DNA from: Ascarosepion bandense
Lineage: Eukaryota; Mollusca; Cephalopoda; Sepiida; Sepiidae
Assembly (NCBI GenBank): GCA_037127315.1
Contig: JBBBDQ010000914.1
Coordinates: 894,501 to 958,500 of the forward strand
Reading direction: 5' to 3'
Length of the DNA stretch: 64,000 bases
Shown here: positions 11,440 to 22,310 of the stretch, one piece after another
Numbering within the stretch: the stretch's first letter is position 1
Layout of the letters: each line of letters opens with the position of its first letter
Notes under the pieces: generated by a model
Seen by the model: the letters and a program-made list of their open reading frames with translations, nothing else
Databases searched by the model: none
What the model was told of the DNA's origin: nothing
Position numbers and translations under genes: made by a program

Positions 11440-11870
11440 CATTGAAGATGTCGGATTGTACAGGGAAGATGGCCTTAAAAGGTTCAATAAATTTAAAATT
11501 AAGAAAATTAGAAAACTTATAAAAAGAATATTTAAGAGCCTAAATTTAAAAGTAGCTATTAGCAAAAAAAGAGAAGTAAACTTCCGAGATATAAATTTAT
11601 ACCTAATGAAAATACATAGAAAGCCCTGTAGAAAACGTAATAGTAATTCTCTATATATTCACCCTCAGTCGAACCATCCTGGTTATATAGTTAAACAAAT
11701 ACTCATAACTACTGAAAAACGTTCAGAAGAAATTCAACAAATAAAAATATATTATATGAGCATAGCAAATCTTATAATATGACTTTGTAAAAAAATGGCT
11801 ATAAATGCCCAGGTATTAAATATAATTATAACAATGAAAGAATCGAAGTAGAAAAATAATTTAATACACA
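11440..11870 (+). pseudogene. PLE-1 reverse transcriptase, C-terminal half
   Basis: Contains GLYREDGL at 11453-11476. In relatives this block is LYRDDGL, the catalytic double Asp, so the first Asp has become Glu. Downstream come INLYLMKIHRKPCRKRNSNS and SLYIHPQSNHPGYIVKQI (about 11650-11703), matching the PYRKPN...YI...SNHPP..IKQ block after the catalytic site. NGYKCPGIKYNYNN near 11796-11835 matches the end of this domain. The 108-codon open stretch 11456-11782 is only part of it and its ATG is not a true start. Confidence 0.85.
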
Positions 11871-11874
11871 CTCA

Positions 11875-12480
11875 CTTTTAACCAAATAGTGAAAAATAAT
11901 TTCGGATAGAAATTTCACTATCTAATCGATAAACACTTTCTAAAAAACAATACACTAAGCAAACTTTTTAATAAGAATACTTTAAAATTAGGATATTGAT
12001 GTAATGATAATTTGGAAAGAATTATAAAAAATACTAAACAAACATTAAGAGCAGAAACAAAAACAAGCTAAACAAAAATAATAAAAATAAATAAGAATAA
12101 ATAAATATTTTGTCATCGTAGAATACCGGAAAGCTATTAACTAAATAACAGATGCCGTATTGAGTCTGTAATGTACCAATGTACTCATAGAGAGAGGGAG
12201 TATCCATATATTAAAAAACTTACATAGGTAGCACTAAGAATAAATTTAAGCTAAGCTAGAACCAGTACCTTCATTTCTTTAGGGAGAACCATTGCAGATG
12301 CCAGACTTCTTCTGGGACTTAAAATAAATAATAACCCACACAATAAAATGTAAATTAAAAAGACACAAGCATGTAGGTCTTTTAACAACCCATGCCCTTA
12401 TATATTATGGAAATTATAAAAAATAAAGATTTACCAAACTTTCGAAAATAAAAGACTGTGTTCTGTAGACACTGCTTAAT
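11875..12480 (+). pseudogene. PLE-1 C-terminal region with GIY-YIG endonuclease
   Basis: Readable islands are LIDKHFLKNNTLSKLFNKNT (about 11920-11980), then NDNLERIIKNTKQTLRAETK, and TYIGSTKNKFKL with YIG at 12231-12239. They match the linker and the second half of a GIY-YIG nuclease in PLEs. After it, RSFNNPCPYILW-like text (12376-12412) corresponds to the region with the nuclease helix. Stops are frequent. A Cys-rich block usual before the YIG was not seen. Confidence 0.7.
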
Positions 12481-12875
12481 CTTCAGACAAGAAAATTAAA
12501 AATAACTCTATATCTACAACAATTTACTATGGATTTATTCAAACACAAATATTTTTTAAAAGACTGAAAACAAAATAAAAATTGAAAAAGCAAGTTGGGT
12601 GCAAATATAAAACAAAATAGATCATAGTAGTAGTAGTGTATAAAAGAAGAGAAAATAGCGAAGCACTTTTAGCACGGTCAGGTTAAAATAAATATATGAC
12701 CTGTAATTTAAGAACAGAACCAGAACGTATTTATGCCTTGTAAGTAAAAATAGAAAATAAAAATTACTTTTTGGAGAAAGCTTTTCCGTTATCAACCTAA
12801 AAAAGATTATTTTAAGATGGAATAAGCCTAAAAATATGATCCCGAATCATGGAAAATTCTATGTTGCAAAAATTG

Positions 12876-12919
<44 letters not shown>
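12876..12919. repeat. (TA)n microsatellite
   Basis: About 21 TA units followed by CACAGTG. Confidence 0.95.
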
Positions 12920-12923
<4 letters not shown>

Positions 12924-13035
12924 TGTATTGTAAGAAAATTAAGGAACACGTAGGTTTTATAAAGATTGCTCGATACAACGTAGAGTTTTATATTGTAATG
13001 GTTGTTACATTGGTTTATAAAAGCATAGTATCATT

Positions 13036-13095
13036 ACACAAAAATCTTCGCGCTTCGGAACCACGTTTACTCCTCATCTGGTGATCAGTTGAAAT
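13036..13095 (-). ncRNA. Hammerhead-ribozyme-like motif, degenerate (type I order)
   Basis: On the minus strand: stem I TGATCA, core CAGATGA (consensus CUGANGA, one change), stem II GGA/TCC, GAAG (consensus GAAA), stem III CGC/GTG closing a loop GAAGATTTTT, then TA and the returning stem I ATGATAC. Four contiguous stem I pairs (UGAU with AUCA) are possible. The order core-II-GAAA-III-UH-I is type I. Two core substitutions suggest it is inactive. Such ribozymes are known in Penelope-like elements and related retroelements. Identification is by eye only. Confidence 0.45.
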
Positions 13096-13561
13096 GAAAA
13101 ATAGATGGTGAAAATGATTTATTTTTGGTAATAGGATATGCAAGTGAATGTGGTGGGAGTTTAGTACGATTTAACCGGCAGTTTGTAGCCATAGTGATAC
13201 AGCCATGGTTTAGGAGAGGGTTGCGAAGTAGCTTAGTTTTGGACAGGTCACTTTTAATTTTGTCTGGGTAATTCATATATTGGGATGTAAGGTTTTTTAA
13301 AAAAGGGTAGATACTTTTTATTTTACTACTATCTATGAGTGGATGAAATAAAGTTGCTATTAATGTTGTTTGAATTTATTTTTTTTTATTTATACGATGT
13401 TCTTTTTTTTGAGGATTAAACATGGGTATTGATTACGTTTTTGGATGGGTTCTATTTTATGTGAATGAGGTACTTTTGGTTAATTAAATTTTAACGAAAT
13501 ATATTTTTGATGTTTACATAACACTGCTAATTATGTCGTTAAGCGAGTTCCAGGTTCTAGT

Positions 13562-13592
<31 letters not shown>
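13562..13592. repeat. (TA)n microsatellite
   Basis: About 15 TA units, followed by further TATAATTTAAA-type sequence to 13645. Confidence 0.9.
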
Positions 13593-13597
<5 letters not shown>

Positions 13598-13732
13598 GAT
13601 ATATAATTTAATACATATATATTTAAATGTATATATAATTTAAATGTACGCTAATATGAAATTAACTTCCAATGAGAATATAGTTTTAGATACAAATCAC
13701 ATTATTTGCTATAACTTATGTTCGGTTAGTGC

Positions 13733-13832
<100 letters not shown>

Positions 13833-14501
13833 CGCAAAATGCATTTCAGAACAAATGTATTCTTAAACAAAAATCGGTTAATAGAGAGATATAAGCAATT
13901 TAATCCTTTTAGTTGTGTCGGAAATATTTTCTCTGATTTTACTTGGAATGTCTATCGTCATTTCAGCCATTTAATGTAATACTATCCTGTCTAACTGATT
14001 TCCACCGACGTTTTCTGACCTAATTTCACACAATAGCTGACATTCCAACTGCAAGGTCTAAATTTGCGTGTTTGGTCTGATAAAGGTTGTTTATTTTAAA
14101 CTGACACAAATTTCTGAACTTTATATCTATCTCCTTAAATATAAACTTATAACTACTTGATGCAGCGGTTGATCACGACTCTTCATGGCATCCTCAGTCC
14201 TTTTTATCTCAATTTGTGACTACTTAATCCAAATGTCTTGCTGAGTGAGCTACGATCAAATATCATAACTCACTATGTCCTGTGAGTGTTAAAATCTATA
14301 AAAATTCTTTCCACATGATATATTTCAGAACAGAGATTTTCTGAGTAGAAATAAGTCCTGTTTTTTCTTAAGCCTATCTGTTACTAACAGTTTCTGCCGA
14401 AAATATCCTCAGCATTTTCCAGTAACAATATCTCTGTCTTTTCAACTCACTCTTCATTTGTAAGATATCTCATAAAACTGAGCAAATGAAGTACTAACTT
14501 A

Positions 14502-14632
14502 TGTGAGGGTGGTGTGATAAAATGTGAAGTTAGAGAGCCGAGTTTGAATTCCAGTCGAGTGCATGACATTAACTTACACGTAAAATACGAAGGTATGAAT
14601 TCATCATTCATCCCCTAGCTATGGGTCCAACA
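14502..14632 (+). repeat. tRNA-derived SINE (octopus type), 5' part only
   Basis: Begins GTGAGGGTGGTGTGATAAAA (A-box region) and contains AGAGAGCCGAGTTTGAATTC (B-box region), then the body ACTTACACGTAAAATACG and CCCTAGCTATGGGTCC. It matches the first 40% of the full copy at 23177-23486. The tail is lost. Confidence 0.75.
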
Positions 14633-15879
14633 TTAAGATTATATCCTGAAAAATCATTGTTAAATGCAAAAAATAATAATGCAGTGTTTGCTCACAAAAA
14701 TAATTATTCTTACAATCCTTGATAGGATTCGGCTTTAAGTACCCAACACAATATTGATAAACCGTAAAAATAAATAAATCACAATTCAATCACGAAAGAC
14801 AATTACAGTTTATACTGTTATATCTATCGAATTGCTATCTAACGTTTCTGGCTGAATGCTTTTACTTGACAAATATGACAGCAAATTAATGAAACTACGG
14901 TTCTTTATTTCCTCATAAGTAAAATATGGCAAGACACGAGAAACGATAAATCGCTACAATCGCTTTGAAAGACCACTGTGTTGGTTGCTTAATTGTTTAG
15001 TTTTGCTGTTGTTTACGGCATCTCAAATTTTCTTTCTACTGATAGAATAGAGTACTATGATTTACTCTGTTCCTGTCTGTTGTATGTAGTCGATGGGCAT
15101 TCGTTTGTACATAGTTTTGTTTCTAGAAATACTAAAAATGTTAGGGACATAAAATTCAAACAATAAGGAGATATAGTAAAAATCAGAAAGAGGCAATTGA
15201 AATAACTTGGACATGTAAAAGTAAGCAGGGAATTTAAAACATACAGGACATTTAGATAGCAGTAGAAAGTAAGGTGCGGAAAGAGTACGTTATGGATTTT
15301 GGCTGAATGAGAGTCAAAACAGTGACAAAGAGGGATAGTAATGTTATGGATCAAAAAACCATGGAGGCTATTAACTACATCATGCAAAAGAAATATTTCT
15401 TTGAAGAGTGATTGCTAAAAAATTTTTAGTACAAAATAAAATCATAAGAGTTGAAATGCAATAAAACCGAACTAACCAAGTAACTAAACAATTACGCAAC
15501 CCACACAGTGTCCTTTCAAAACTTAGACAATGACAGCGGTTTAGTGTTTTCCGCGCCTTGCCATATTTTGCTCACGAAAGATAAAGGACCTTACTTTCAT
15601 GAATCTGATGTCATTTTCTCTAGTAAGGGCATTCAGTGATAAACGTTAGATATTTCTTCCATAGATATGACAATGTAAACAGTGAGTGGCTTTTATAGTT
15701 AAATAGTGATTGATTTCTTTTAAACTTTTACGGCTTATCAATACTGTGGAGTATTTAAAACCGTTTTTTCTCTGAGCAAATGTTGCATTATCTTTTTTTG
15801 TTTTTGGGTGGTGGAGACATAATGATTTTTTCTAATGCAAGACCTACTGTAAAACACATTCTGAGGAGATAAATTTACA

Positions 15880-15985
15880 CTTTCATATTTGCACGTAACT
15901 GAATGTAATAAACACGACTAGAGTTTGAACTCGGCTTTCCGATATCCTATTCCGAGACTTTATGTATCACATCATCCACACTTAC
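15880..15985 (-). repeat. tRNA-derived SINE head, reverse orientation
   Basis: On the minus strand: GTCTCGGAATAGGATATCGG followed by AAAGCCGAGTTCAAACTC (B box) and TTACGTGCAAATATGAAAG. Only the head of the SINE remains. Confidence 0.65.
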
Positions 15986-15989
15986 TCAT

Positions 15990-17640
15990 AGTTAAATAAA
16001 TCAGTAACCTATTTATTCAGCTTCATTTTTTTTTAATTTAACAGTTTAGCTTAATAAAAAGAAATATGACCGTCATAGTTGTGACACGTGAAACTTGAGA
16101 ATTAATTGAATAATGTAGTCGAGATGAACGTGCCAATTTGAGATTTGTTTCTACAAAATACGTCTTTGTTGGCAAAAGATCATTTGCCTGACAGGCAGTA
16201 GAAAATACGGATTGCCTGCTAAAATTGGAGATATCTTTACAGTTATAGAATGTGTTTAATATTGAATTTCATTAACACTGTATCGATCTAATTTTAAGGT
16301 GACACTCAGTTTGCTATTACCAAAATATTATTCTTGGAATCACTTGCAAAAGCCAATATAAAAATTAATGAATACGTAAAAATAGTTCATGTATTTAATT
16401 TTATTTCTGAGATAAAAATGAAAAAAAATAATGCACAGAGTTTGTCTTCTTAGAATTATTAGTTAGTCTCTTTCAATTTTTGAAAATGCTTACCAGTGAC
16501 TAATATATGATTACATAAGTGAGAAGTTATATCTTCCCACTTTTCTGTAGCGTTCATTAAAGACCCATTCACCAAATGACTTCTTACATAACAAATGATA
16601 CACTGGATTTAAAGCTGTTCTTTAACATGTGCAGAATGTGAAATAATAAGATGTGCAAGAAATTGGTGGGGGATAATTACTGAAGAGAAAGATTAACGCG
16701 AGAAACAATGGCGCTGGTTTATCAAAATGCTGGGTCAATATACAAAATAATAAAACGAAAATAACATATAGCTTCCTGATATCATCATGGAAAAATTAAA
16801 ATGCACAAAAAGGAAATGAGTATAGCAAACTGCATTTCTTGTTATTTGTATCATTCTTAGTGTACGTATTTTGAAATTACATTGGGCGGCTTTGGGCATC
16901 GCTTACTCTTAAAGAATATAATTTCATTAGAAATTTTATGTACTTACTTAATGGATATTATCTGTGTAACTTGACTTTTCTCAGGCCTGAAAGTGAAATC
17001 AGAAAGCATATAACAAATTTTCGCCTAGTCTGTTGGGTTTAATTTGCCAAAAATGCTATTAAAATCATAAGAATCCAGCTTTACTCCCCCTAGCAATAGG
17101 TTAAATAACAAACAACCCAGGAGAAGAAAATCTCCGAGTTACTTGAATATATTAAATCCTAAATTCGACTTAGGTGGAAATGAGCCAAAATGAAAGTTTA
17201 CTCTGAATGTAGAATCATTCTTTGAAAAGCAAAAAAAAAAAAAAAACATGACAATTCACAGGTAAAAAAGGAGACAACGTGAATTCATAAAATGTCTACA
17301 TTTTAAAGGAACATGACATTTATTAAAATACAATCGATTTTAATGAATGATATTTTTTACAGATTTCTTTTTGTCGTAATACCTTTTGAAAAGATATGAC
17401 AATCGCTTATCTCCGTAGATATGTAGCCTAGATAGGATTCTTTGGCAATGATCAGACAGCTAGGCTCAAAAGACTAATCATAATTAATAACACTTAAGAG
17501 AAAATAAAAGTCACTCTACTTTTATTCCCATGAAGTTACACTAATTCAAAAATAACAAATAGTGTCATGTCATTATAATCTCCTATACATTATTCCAATA
17601 AGAAAAGAAACTATTAAAGTTTTTGTTCTTCACAACTACA
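15990..17640. other. No gene recognised
   Basis: AT-rich sequence with a poly-A run at about 17230-17246. No domain-bearing reading frame or repeat was recognised on either strand. Confidence 0.55.
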
Positions 17641-17644
17641 GGAA

Positions 17645-17940
17645 TGTGAGTGGTGGTGCAATGGAAGGAATGAGAAATCAGAGAGCCGAGTTCGAATTTC
17701 AGTCGAACTAGTTTCGTTCACTTACCTTCAAATGCACTTGGGAATCCATATCTTCTCTTTCTATTTATGAATTGAATAGCTGGATAGATTAGGTTCTATA
17801 GCCTTGGTTATCAAAAGGTCTACTACAGAAAGTAATGTCAAACTATTGCGGGAAAATCTACCACCTAGTCAGTCATGTCTTAAAGAGACATGATCGCCCA
17901 TGCGTGTATCTCGTACGACAATCAACTGAATGGCAGAAAA
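17645..17940 (+). repeat. tRNA-derived SINE, near full length
   Basis: Head GTGAGTGGTGGTGCAATGG, B box GAGCCGAGTTCGAATTTCAG, body GGTTCTATAGCCTTGG, and tail motif AGAGACATGATCGCCCATGC ending CAACTGAATGGCAG. Same order as the 23177-23486 copy, with about one change per 5-8 bases. Confidence 0.85.
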
Positions 17941-17954
17941 GAAAATTATCAACA

Positions 17955-19100
17955 TTAGTACCCATTTTTTAAAGAACAGAACATCACCACTAATATCGGT
18001 TCCCGTTCCTTCACTGAAATTAAGCTGCGTTGAATCTGGTCAGTACTTAAATCTGATGTCACCATAAATAAGTAAGAGGAAGTTAATTCTGAACCAAAAA
18101 TTGCCACTTTTTGAGGGCAAGGAGGTTTTAAAAAGACAGTTTGGGAATCAACAACAGATTGTTGTATCCAATTAAATCTTCCATCTTCTTTGCGGGGAAA
18201 CGTCGCGGCGAACCGCAAGGAGCCACTGTCTCTAGAAATGAGGAGTCGTGATCGCTAACGGTGACAAATTTAAGTGGTTATCAACTGAAGACCTCTTACT
18301 AACTTTAACTAGTCAATATAATGTTTGTTTGGGGATGATTTGGGCAAGAATTTCTAAGTATGATATAATATGTAAAATTAACTTGGGGTTCATGATCTGT
18401 CAAGTTTAAAGTTTTACTATACAAAAATAGAAATATCGCAGTGGACCTTTGTAATGATGTAGAAAATTGTTTCAAGTTAAAAATATTTGGATATGCAGAA
18501 TGCAACTAAAAAAAGAAAAATAGAAAGGGGTAATTTCAAAATACATTTTATTATATAACAATAGTTCGAAAATGAAAACACGGCAAATATATTTACATTA
18601 ATTATGTAAAACTATATTTACATTAATTTTGCAGAATTAAATTAAATTAAACAGACAGACAAACGTATTTATCACAATATTTGAATATTCTTACCAGAAT
18701 ATATGTATTTTTTTAAAAATTCGTAAAATAGATTTTTGCAATGTATTATACATTATGAAAATACATAATCGTTTTTATTTCATATATATATGTATACGTA
18801 CGTTTTTGCTTTTCTTACACTTTCTGTCGACATTTCCTTCAACTTCTGAATAAAATTGTGGAATTTTCGGAATCAGCAGAGTGAGACGAGACGAACACGC
18901 ATACTATGAAAATATATAATTTTAAGATTAAACGACTAAATTTTGTTAAAATAAGAATGGCGTTAGTTTAAGAATTGACTGTTTCTTAATTGCTACTATA
19001 CCAGTTCAGTCCTCATTTTCTTATCTTTGCTATTCTGTTGCTACTTCTATGGAAAAAAATTAGAAGAGCTCCATTCATTAGTGTCCCTAAGTCAGATAAT
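17955..19100. other. No gene recognised
   Basis: An 87-codon open stretch (18218-17955, -) has no recognisable domain. TA-rich sequence near 18780-18800. No repeat family assigned. Confidence 0.5.
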
Positions 19101-19159
19101 ACTCATCTTGTGATATCCACAGTGTTGAATCACCCAAATTCCTTCTGTATTCCATTTAT
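19101..19159 (+). repeat. Left flanking direct repeat of LINE C
   Basis: ACTCATCTTGTGATATCCAC and CACCCAAATTCCTTCTGTAT recur at 19914-19970 with few changes. Placed exactly at the two ends of a 5'-truncated LINE, this looks like an unusually long target-site duplication (about 57 bp). Confidence 0.7.
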
Positions 19160-19913
19160 TTACTTGAGTCAAGATACCGCATCACCATCGGTCATCACCA
19201 TCAATGTGCTGGATGTGGTTCATCGGTTTTCCTACCTTGGCTCCACCATCACTGGCAACCTCTCCCTGGACATAGAGCACGACAAGAGAATTGGAAAGGC
19301 AGACACAACCATTGCTCGCCTCACGACACATGCTTGGACTAACTCCAAGGTGACAGTGAAGAAAAAGATGGCAGTGTACAACGCCTGTGTGATCAGCACA
19401 ATGCTATGCAGAAGCGAGACATAAATCATGTACGCCAGGCAAGAGAAGCGCGTGAACACCTTCCACGTGAGAATCTCATAGAAAGACAAGTTACCCAACA
19501 CTGAATTTCTGTCTCATGCGGGTCTGGCCACAATGTTCACACTTTTTAAATAGCGCAGACTTCGCTGGCTAGGCCATGTCTACCGCATGCCAGAAGGCCG
19601 CATTCCAAAAGACCTCCTGTATGGAGAGCTGGCTTCTGGAATCATGGGAGAGTATAACAGTCAACCAGACCAAATGCAGAAAAACCGTGGCTCAACAACT
19701 CAAATCAAGGAAGGAGCAACTGACACAAGACACCAGGGAGAAAGCAAAATGACAGCTCCGACAGATCAGAAATAAAACATAAATGCAGTATCTGCAATAC
19801 AGACTGCCACTCCCACAGCGGCTTCTACAGTCACATACGCCGATGCTTCAGCAAACCAGACAACTAGGATGCTACCCATGCTCAACCCTGATGGGTGGAA
19901 GCCTACTACCACT
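19160..19913 (+). pseudogene. LINE family C, 3' end with C2H2 finger
   Basis: C-terminal part of a non-LTR retrotransposon ORF. Blocks: LDVVHRFSYLGSTITGNLSL (19210-19269), DKRIGKADTTIARLTTHAW, then KKKMAVYNACVISTMLCRSE, and RLRWLGHVYRMPEGRIPKDL (from about 19558), the xLRWLGHVxRM signature of LINE C-termini. The end reads CSICNTDCHSHSGFYSHIRR (about 19788-19847), a C2H2 zinc finger. Frame changes occur near 19424 and 19560. The RT core is missing through 5' truncation, usual for LINE copies. The short remainder to 19913 is 3' UTR. Confidence 0.9.
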
Positions 19914-19970
19914 ACTCATCTTGTTATATCCACATTGTTAAATCACCCAAATTCCTTATTCCATTTTTTA
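19914..19970 (+). repeat. Right flanking direct repeat of LINE C
   Basis: Second copy of the 19101-19159 sequence: ACTCATCTTGTTATATCCAC and AATCACCCAAATTCCTTATT. Confidence 0.7.
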
Positions 19971-20637
19971 AAAGTAAGTTCAGCTGGGACAGCTTCCTCC
20001 CAAGAAACGTAATTTTGTGTACAGACTTCTGCGGCCGGTAGACTAGTTTTCGAAGCTCACCAGCCTCATAAATTACATAAAATACTTTGAATCTATCAAT
20101 AATAAAATCCTGATCACCTCAACAAAAACAACGTTCCGATTGACAAACAGTACAATTCATGCTCCTCTAGGTCCACAACTGACAATTTTATTCTCATCAC
20201 GCAAAATTCAGAGAAACGTTTCTAGCCTCTTGGTAATACTATGTCAATTGTTCAAATGAGCTTCGATCCTTTGTTACACTACTTCAAACATTTAGAACTA
20301 AAACCTGTCATAGTAAGTTAACACCATCAAATTATTGGCTTTTCCTTTGTACTCCTTTTTTTAAGAAGGAAGTTCAGTTCGGTCTGCTTCTTCCACAGAA
20401 GAAGAGACTCCTTAGTGGATGCTTCAAACTTGGTCTTTCATGTCTATAGTAAATCTGTCTTACATATCCTTATAACATAAAACACTTCCCGCTATTCTTC
20501 TTTCTTGCACACTTATATTAATTTCATCCAGTAAGCGTTTACTTCAAATAGCACTTCGGCCTTGTATTGGTCGAAAATAATATAAAATCCCTATACCCTT
20601 AACTTTTTTAAGTTAATGATCAATCATTATCTAACGT
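19971..20637. other. No gene recognised
   Basis: Two loosely similar segments (AAGTTCAGCTGGGACAGCTT near 19977 and AAGTTCAGTTCGGTCTGCTT near 20371) suggest a short repeat, not identified further. Confidence 0.45.
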
Positions 20638-21896
20638 TCATAATCTTCCCATCATCACTTCCCGAGTGCTAATCATGAATATGGCGTTCCTTGTTCCAGT
20701 GTCTTTAACGAACCCACACTGTTCCTGCCCTATTTCTGGCCTGATTCTGCTTCTCGCTCTATTCATCAGGATTCTGACTATCAGTTTTGTGATGTGACTC
20801 ATTAAGCTGATAGTTCTTTGTAGTTCACACTCGTTTGCACCTGGTTTCTTCGGCAGTGCTATAAATATTGACTTGCCTAGGTAGTCTGGTATTATTCCAC
20901 TGCTATAAATTTCGTTTATTATGCCGGTAATCTTTTCTATGCCATATTCTTCTAAGGATATCAGCATCTCTATCACTATGCCGTCTGGACCAGCTGCTTG
21001 TTTCTGTTCATTTTGGCCATTGCAGTTTCCACTTCGGATTTTAGTATTTTCGGTCCATCCATCTCCTTGTGTATTCTCGGTTGTTCTCTCCTGTCGCAAA
21101 AAAAGGTCCTTTATATACTCTTCCCATCGCTAGAGTATTTCCATTTTCTCCAATATGATTGTTCCATCCTTGGATTTTATGCATCCTGTTGAGGAACAGG
21201 TTTTTTGTCCTGTCAGTTCTCTTATCTCTTTATGCATCTCTGCTTTATTGGTCCTGCTCATTCTCTCTACTTCTGCGCATTTGTTGTTGAGCTTCTTTAG
21301 CTTGTCTTCATTTGTTCCTTATCTCCCTGTGAAGTTTCTTGTACTCTGTTCCATGTCTTGGCCTTATTTTTTGTCTCCTTTGCATCATGTGGAGAATTTC
21401 TTCGGTCATCCACTCATTTTTTCTTCTGCGTCTGATTTCCTTTGGGGCTATGTTGTTCGCTGAGGTCACCATCGCTTCCTTTAGTGAATGCCATTTTGAG
21501 TGCCCTTTTCCAATTTGTTCTTCATATTTCTTTCTCACATTGTCATTGTAGTCTTTCTGCAGGGTGAGGTCATTCACGAGCGTGTCATATTCCAGCCTTG
21601 GTGATGTGCTGGGTTTCACCTGGATATGTTTTGCATTAGACCACTGCGTTCCTGAATCTCTTGTTTATAGTTATGTAGTCTATTTGGTTCTTCGTGTCTC
21701 CTCCTGGGCTTCTCCGTGTCCATAGTCTTCGTGGATACACTTGAAACCAAGTGTTGGTAATTACCTGGTAATTGGATGAGCACCATTGGACCCATTTTTC
21801 TCCTCGTTCATTGCGTCCCCTAGTCCAAAGGGGCCGGTCGTGTTTCCTTCCCTATCTTTACCTACCTTGGCATTCAAGTCCCCCATTATAATCCTA
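20638..21896 (-). pseudogene. LINE family B endonuclease-RT part, inverted segment
   Basis: Minus strand, 5' to 3': RIIMGDLNAKVGKDREGNTT (about 21894-21835, the endonuclease GDLNAKVG block), NTWFQVYPRRLWT, GGDTKNQIDYITINKRF (about 21710-21660), the linker KNEWMTEEILHMMQRRQ (in 21619-21308), then the RT start QAAGPDGIVIEML and KSIFIALPKKPGANECELQR in 21099-20638, ending GQEQCGFVKDTGTRNAIF. It is an EN-RT ORF2 of a broad LINE type often annotated just as endonuclease-reverse transcriptase; clade not resolved. Several frameshifts. It abuts the 3' end of the same family in opposite orientation at 21897. Confidence 0.9.
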
Positions 21897-22153
21897 ATTT
21901 CTTGGCTTTTGCATTGAAGTTCCTAGGACACGCAATGAGGAAGGAGAGCTTGGAGAACCTGATACTGACTTGCCAGGTAGAGGGAAAGAGAGACAAAGGA
22001 AGGCAGCGGATAACATATTTGCAGGGCCTGGTCGGGTGGATGACTGAACGGGGGTTGCCAGGAGTAACAGGAACAAACATGCTAAGGGCCACAAGGGATA
22101 GTGAGACGTGGAGGGCCATGATCGCCTACGTCCTGAAGGGACAGGGCTCATAG
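21897..22153 (+). pseudogene. LINE family B 3' end
   Basis: Reads KFLGHAMRKESLENLILTCQ, then EGKRDKGRQRITYLQGLVGW and ATRDSETWRAMIAYVLKGQG followed by the TAG stop at 22151-22153. This is the FxGHxxRxxxLE...G.R.RGRQR...T.DR..W..MV end typical of this LINE class. The 83-codon frame is intact up to its natural stop, and a GAA-rich tail follows at once. With the inverted segment to its left it forms a single twin-primed insertion. Confidence 0.9.
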
Positions 22154-22193
22154 AAGAAGAAGAAGAAGAAAAAGAAGAAGAAGAAGAAGAAGT
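22154..22193 (+). repeat. (GAA)n 3' tail of LINE B
   Basis: About 13 GAA units with one AAA interruption, starting directly at the LINE stop codon. It looks like the element's own simple-repeat 3' end in place of a poly-A tail. Confidence 0.85.
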
Positions 22194-22240
22194 AAAAATG
22201 AAACCTTCTGCAGATTATTTCATAGTTTACAATTCTTTCT

Positions 22241-22310
22241 TGTCTCGGTTTTGTCATTCGTTCATATAAACACATTGTCTCGGTATTGTCATTCGTTCAT
22301 ATAAACACAT
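22241..22310 (+). repeat. 35-bp tandem duplication
   Basis: TGTCTCGGTTTTGTCATTCG and its continuation TTCATATAAACACAT occur twice in a row (22241-22275 and 22276-22310) with one mismatch. Confidence 0.95.

Larger units (their letters stand above)
10900..12480 (+). mobile_element. Penelope-like retroelement with GIY-YIG endonuclease, decayed
   Basis: RT-type blocks are followed by a C-terminal YIG block on the same strand, the domain order of endonuclease-bearing Penelope-like elements (PLEs). It is highly AT-rich with scattered stops. The region from about 10390 upstream has codon-like islands but no recognised domain. It resembles the invertebrate PLE group whose RT starts with an ITLKDHK-type block, not the GLPKIHK-type PLE at 37.7-39.1 kb. 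This is a family judgement from memory of motif style. Confidence 0.75.

Noticed and set aside
17955..18218. 87-codon minus-strand frame
   Set aside because: No recognisable motif, and not supported by neighbouring elements; kept only as part of an unassigned stretch.
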